In this document: positions 7,389-9,310 of the stretch, one piece after another
Position numbering within the stretch: position 1 is the first letter of the stretch
Layout: each line of letters opens with the position of its first letter
NCBI GenBank assembly: GCA_937951975.1
Contig: CALGAJ010000189.1
Coordinates: 1-9,310, forward strand
From: an uncultured Desulfotignum sp.
GTDB taxonomy: Bacteria > Desulfobacterota > Desulfobacteria > Desulfobacterales > Desulfobacteraceae
Direction: 5' to 3'
Length of the DNA stretch: 9,310 nucleotides
Translations under genes and position numbers: made by a program
The notes under the pieces: model-generated
Databases searched by the model: none
Seen by the model: the letters and a program-made list of their open reading frames with translations, nothing else
Told to the model about the DNA's origin: nothing

Positions 7389-7798
7389 TTATCCTCTTTC
7401 TTCAGGGCCTTTAAGGTCTTTTCAAGCCGGACGAATTCAGTATAGTATATATTGAAAACCGCATCCGCAATGGCGTCGGCCACTTCCTGGTTATAGGTGT
7501 GCGTGGTCAGGGTGCGGCTTTTGATCATGTCCATCCATGCCTGGCCGTTTTCAACCAGGCCGCGCCGAAAAGCCAGGCGAAACGCATCCCGGCTGCCGTG
7601 AATGCCCGTTTCACCCTGATGTTCGAAATAATCCTTGATGGTGTTCCAGGCCAGTTCATAGGTATATTCAAACGCCTGGATCAAGCCCTGTTTTTCCAGT
7701 TCATTCAATTCTTTTTTTTCGATGAATCTGGACAGTTGTCCAAGTGCTTTTACATAATTGCGGAACCGCTGTATCCAGCGGACATCTTTTTCCGGCAT
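7385..7798 (-). CDS. hepT: HEPN-domain protein, HI0074 family (HepT-type toxin, nucleotidyltransferase substrate)
   Basis: The 137-residue helical protein has the HI0074-family pattern: IQAFEYTYELAWNTIKDY (40-57), a GLVENGQAW stretch (80-88) and RTLTTHTYN (95-103). The last contains R95, H100 and Y102, an intact RX4HXY motif. In this family R and H form the HEPN RNase site, and the tyrosine is the residue that MntA modifies with AMP. It is therefore probably an active RNase toxin held in check by the next gene. ATG at 7798 is chosen because GGAGG (7805-7809) lies six bases upstream and the protein then begins like its family; the frame stays open upstream to 7987, but that stretch is arginine/cysteine-rich intergenic translation. 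It is the first gene of the four-gene cluster and overlaps mntA by 4 bp. Confidence 0.88.
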   Translation of the reverse strand: MPEKDVRWIQRFRNYVKALGQLSRFIEKKELNELEKQGLIQAFEYTYELAWNTIKDYFEHQGETGIHGSRDAFRLAFRRGLVENGQAWMDMIKSRTLTTHTYNQEVADAIADAVFNIYYTEFVRLEKTLKALKKEDK

Positions 7799-7804
7799 AA
7801 CCGG

Positions 7805-7809
7805 CCTCC
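7805..7809 (-). promoter_or_regulatory. Ribosome binding site that fixes the hepT start
   Basis: GGAGG on the minus strand lies six bases upstream of ATG 7798. It is the strongest Shine-Dalgarno sequence in the four-gene cluster. The next two genes start by stop/start overlap, so this site probably loads ribosomes for the whole module. Further upstream a CATAAT (plus 7826-7831 region) could be a -10 box, but no convincing -35 accompanies it. Confidence 0.7.
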
Positions 7810-7887
7810 AGCAATATTTGTCAGTATTATGGAACAGTTTACTGGTAACACAGGTTTGATGTGAAAACAAGAACCGACATGGACTGA

Positions 7888-7963
7888 GTATCAGGCCTTG
7901 GGTATTTTTGCACAGCGGAGCCCCAGGCCGGCAGCAAGGTACCTGCCTGGGGCGGCCTGATAC
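7888..7963. repeat. Large nested inverted repeat in the hepT/esterase divergent region
   Basis: A perfect 10-bp outer repeat, GTATCAGGCC (7888-7897) and GGCCTGATAC (7954-7963), encloses a perfect 9-bp inner repeat, GCCCCAGGC (7920-7928) and GCCTGGGGC (7945-7953). On the right side the two arms touch. On the left a 22-nt bulge (7898-7919) separates them. The 16-nt apical loop holds most of an 8-bp palindrome, AGGTACCT (7937-7944). As RNA from either strand this gives a stable stem with a one-sided bulge. It could be a cis-acting leader, a small RNA, a protein-binding site, or a remnant of a mobile element. No T-run follows on either strand, and no known RNA class was recognised. Confidence 0.6.
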
Positions 7964-8014
7964 CAACCTGCCCCGGTCTTTCCACAAATTCCAGACAGGA
8001 TTTCCGTATTTTAT

Positions 8015-8046
8015 TTGACACCCGGTGTTTTGTTGCGCATTTTAAT
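8015..8046 (+). promoter_or_regulatory. Probable promoter of the esterase/ABC operon
   Basis: A perfect TTGACA (8015-8020) is followed by an AT-rich block. CATTTT (8038-8043) is at the usual 17-bp spacing but is a poor -10, while TTTAAT (8041-8046) is a 5/6 match at a long 20-bp spacing. An 11-bp palindrome, ACACCCGGTGT (8018-8028), overlaps the end of the -35 box and may be an operator. A start near 8050 would leave a short leader before the chosen ATG at 8084. Confidence 0.45.
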
Positions 8047-8083
8047 GGCATATCTATGAATGATGATGACGGAGCGAATTTCA

Positions 8084-8758
8084 ATGACGCATATCCAATG
8101 GGTTTACAGCAGACATCGGAAATACAGTAAATGGATATACGGGGTGGCGGCAGGGATCTGCCTGTGGCTGGCACTGGGACTGGTTTATGTCCGGGCCGAA
8201 GTCCGGGCTGACGACATCCGGATCCTCTTTCTCGGGGATTCCCTGACCGCCGGCCTGGGCGTTGAAAAAAACCAGGCCTATCCCGCATTGGTGGGAGACC
8301 TGCTCAGACAGCAGGGACGGCCTGACTTGACAATCATCAACGGCGGCATCAGCGGGGCCACCTCGGCCGGGGCCGCCTCCCGGCTGAAATGGCACCTGAA
8401 GGCGGCCCCCCATGTGCTGGTCCTGGCCCTGGGAGCCAACGACGGCCTGCGGGGACTGTCCCTGGACCACATGGCCGAAAACCTGGATGAAACCATTGCC
8501 CTGGCCCTGGAAAACCACCTGTGCGTCATCCTGGCCGGGATGGAGATTCCGCCCAATTACGGGCCGGACTATACCCGGCGGTTTTCACAAACCTTCCGGG
8601 ACCTGGCCGGAAAATACGGGATCACCCTGATTCCGTTACTGCTGGAAAACGTGGGCGGGGTGAGGAACATGAACCAGGCGGACGGGGTTCACCCCAATGC
8701 CGAAGGCCACCGGGAGATCGCCCGCACCGTAGTGCCGTATATCCTGGAGTGTCTGTGA
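8084..8758 (+). CDS. tesA: TesA-like SGNH/GDSL esterase (acyl-CoA thioesterase I / lysophospholipase L1 / arylesterase), exported
   Basis: The 224-residue protein carries all SGNH blocks: GDSLTAG with the nucleophile S53, NGGISG with G88, LGANDGLRG with N119, and DGVHPN with D200 and H203. LGANDGLRG is very close to the E. coli TesA block. A hydrophobic stretch at about 17-36 is a signal peptide or anchor, with possible cleavage after VRA (36-38), so it probably acts in the periplasm on acyl esters or thioesters. The ATG at 8084 is preferred because GGAG (8071-8074) lies nine bases upstream. The earlier in-frame ATGs at 8060, 8063 and 8066 have no ribosome site and lie very close to the predicted transcription start. 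Its stop TGA overlaps the ATG of the ABC ATPase by one base. TesA next to YbbA-type transporters is a known arrangement in proteobacteria. Confidence 0.9.
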   Translation: MTHIQWVYSRHRKYSKWIYGVAAGICLWLALGLVYVRAEVRADDIRILFLGDSLTAGLGVEKNQAYPALVGDLLRQQGRPDLTIINGGISGATSAGAASRLKWHLKAAPHVLVLALGANDGLRGLSLDHMAENLDETIALALENHLCVILAGMEIPPNYGPDYTRRFSQTFRDLAGKYGITLIPLLLENVGGVRNMNQADGVHPNAEGHREIARTVVPYILECL

Positions 8759-9310
8759 TGCTGGAACTGTCAGGGGTGAACAAATCCTTTCATCTGCCGG
8801 ATGCCGGCCGGGTCATGGTGCTCAACCAGGTGGAATTTTTTGTGGCAGCCGGTACCACTTTGGCCGTCACCGGCCATTCCGGCAGCGGCAAAACCACGCT
8901 GCTGTCGCTGATCGCCGGTCTGGACACCCCGGATGCCGGCGAAATCCGGGTGAACGGCATTAATATCTGCACCCTGAATGAGGCCGCCTTGACCCGGTAC
9001 CGGGCCGCCAGCATCAGCATGATTTTTCAGTCCTTTCACCTCATGCCCCACCTGACGGCGGCGGAAAACGTCGCCCTGCCCCTGGAAATTCTCCGGCAGG
9101 ACCGGATCCGGGAGCGGACCCAGGCCCTGCTGGAACAGGTGGGCCTCACCCACCGGGCCGGTCACCTGCCGGGTCAGCTGTCCGGCGGGGAATGCCAGCG
9201 GGTGGCCATCGCCCGGGCCCTGATTGTGGAACCGGCCCTGATTCTGGCGGACGAGCCCACGGGCAACCTGGACACGGATACCGGTAAAAAGGTGGCGGAT
9301 CTCCTGTTCG
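8758..9310 (+). CDS. ybbA: ABC transporter ATP-binding protein, YbbA/LolD-like, 3' end cut by window
   Basis: 184 residues are visible and the frame runs off the right edge; the full protein should be about 225-235 residues. It shows Walker A GHSGSGKTT (39-47), the Q-loop Q91 in MIFQSFHLMPHLTAAENV, the ABC signature LSGGE (141-145), and Walker B LILADEPTGNLD with E166. The FHLMPHLTAAENV and DEPTGNLD forms are typical of the MacB/LolD/YbbA group, whose members act with large FtsX-like permeases on the inner membrane, on lipoproteins or other envelope substrates. GGAG (8746-8749) is eight bases upstream, inside the esterase 3' end, and ATG overlaps the esterase stop (TGATG), so the two are co-translated. 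Linkage to TesA favours YbbA over LolD. A permease (YbbP-like) is expected next. Confidence 0.9.
   Translation, partial: MLELSGVNKSFHLPDAGRVMVLNQVEFFVAAGTTLAVTGHSGSGKTTLLSLIAGLDTPDAGEIRVNGINICTLNEAALTRYRAASISMIFQSFHLMPHLTAAENVALPLEILRQDRIRERTQALLEQVGLTHRAGHLPGQLSGGECQRVAIARALIVEPALILADEPTGNLDTDTGKKVADLLF

Noticed and set aside
7799..7987. A 63-codon upstream extension of hepT
   Set aside because: The sequence is Arg/Cys/Pro-rich with no resemblance to HEPN proteins, covers the nested inverted repeat, and a strong GGAGG sits just before ATG 7798.
4111..7987. Transposon or prophage carrying the defence-like module
   Set aside because: No transposase, integrase, direct repeats or tRNA attachment site is visible; only base composition hints at transfer.
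8060..8083. Earlier in-frame ATGs (8060, 8063, 8066) for the esterase
   Set aside because: No ribosome site precedes them, and they lie almost at the predicted transcription start; ATG 8084 has GGAG at good spacing.
7839..8518. Minus-strand open frames opposite the esterase and the intergenic region
   Set aside because: Antisense to an esterase with all SGNH blocks, and low-complexity Gly/Gln/Arg-rich.
1..9310. CRISPR arrays, tRNA and rRNA genes
   Set aside because: No regularly spaced direct repeats, no tRNA T-loop/cloverleaf pattern and no rRNA sequence were seen on either strand by eye.

Overview
The window looks like chromosomal DNA from a Gram-negative, anaerobic bacterium. A Desulfobacterota (sulfate-reducer-like) origin is my best guess. 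A TonB-dependent outer-membrane receptor and a LolD/YbbA-type ABC ATPase imply an outer membrane. An aldo/keto reductase with a built-in two-cluster ferredoxin module is typical of anaerobes. The lineage is an inference from style and gene content; no rRNA or marker gene is present.

Layout. Positions 1-2806 (minus strand) hold a metal-chelate uptake unit: a TonB-dependent receptor with its own promoter and a structured leader, a strong intercistronic hairpin, and the first 183 codons of a periplasmic substrate-binding protein that runs off the left edge. Positions 2907-7798 (minus strand) form a tightly packed four-gene cluster read from right to left: a HEPN toxin-type gene (hepT, HI0074 family), a minimal nucleotidyltransferase (mntA), a 989-residue primase-helicase-phospholipase D fusion of the TOTE conflict-system type, and the aldo/keto reductase. 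The first three genes overlap by 4 bp at each junction (ATGA), and the reductase starts 4 nt after the helicase stop. Positions 7799-8083 are a divergent control region with a large nested inverted repeat and a promoter. Positions 8084-9310 (plus strand) hold a TesA-like SGNH esterase that overlaps by 1 base a YbbA/LolD-like ABC ATPase, which runs off the right edge.

The most notable content is the defence-like module at 4111-7798. HepT carries an intact RX4HXY motif and MntA an intact GSX10DXD motif, as in toxin/antitoxin pairs where MntA adds AMP to the HepT tyrosine. They are translationally coupled to a protein that combines an archaeo-eukaryotic primase, an SF2 helicase and a single-HKD phospholipase D nuclease domain. 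This suggests one conflict system with two potential nuclease effectors (HEPN RNase and PLD) and two nucleotidyl-transferring activities (MNT and primase). The helicase gene is visibly more AT-rich than the reductase joined to it, which suggests the module was acquired horizontally upstream of a resident metabolic gene.
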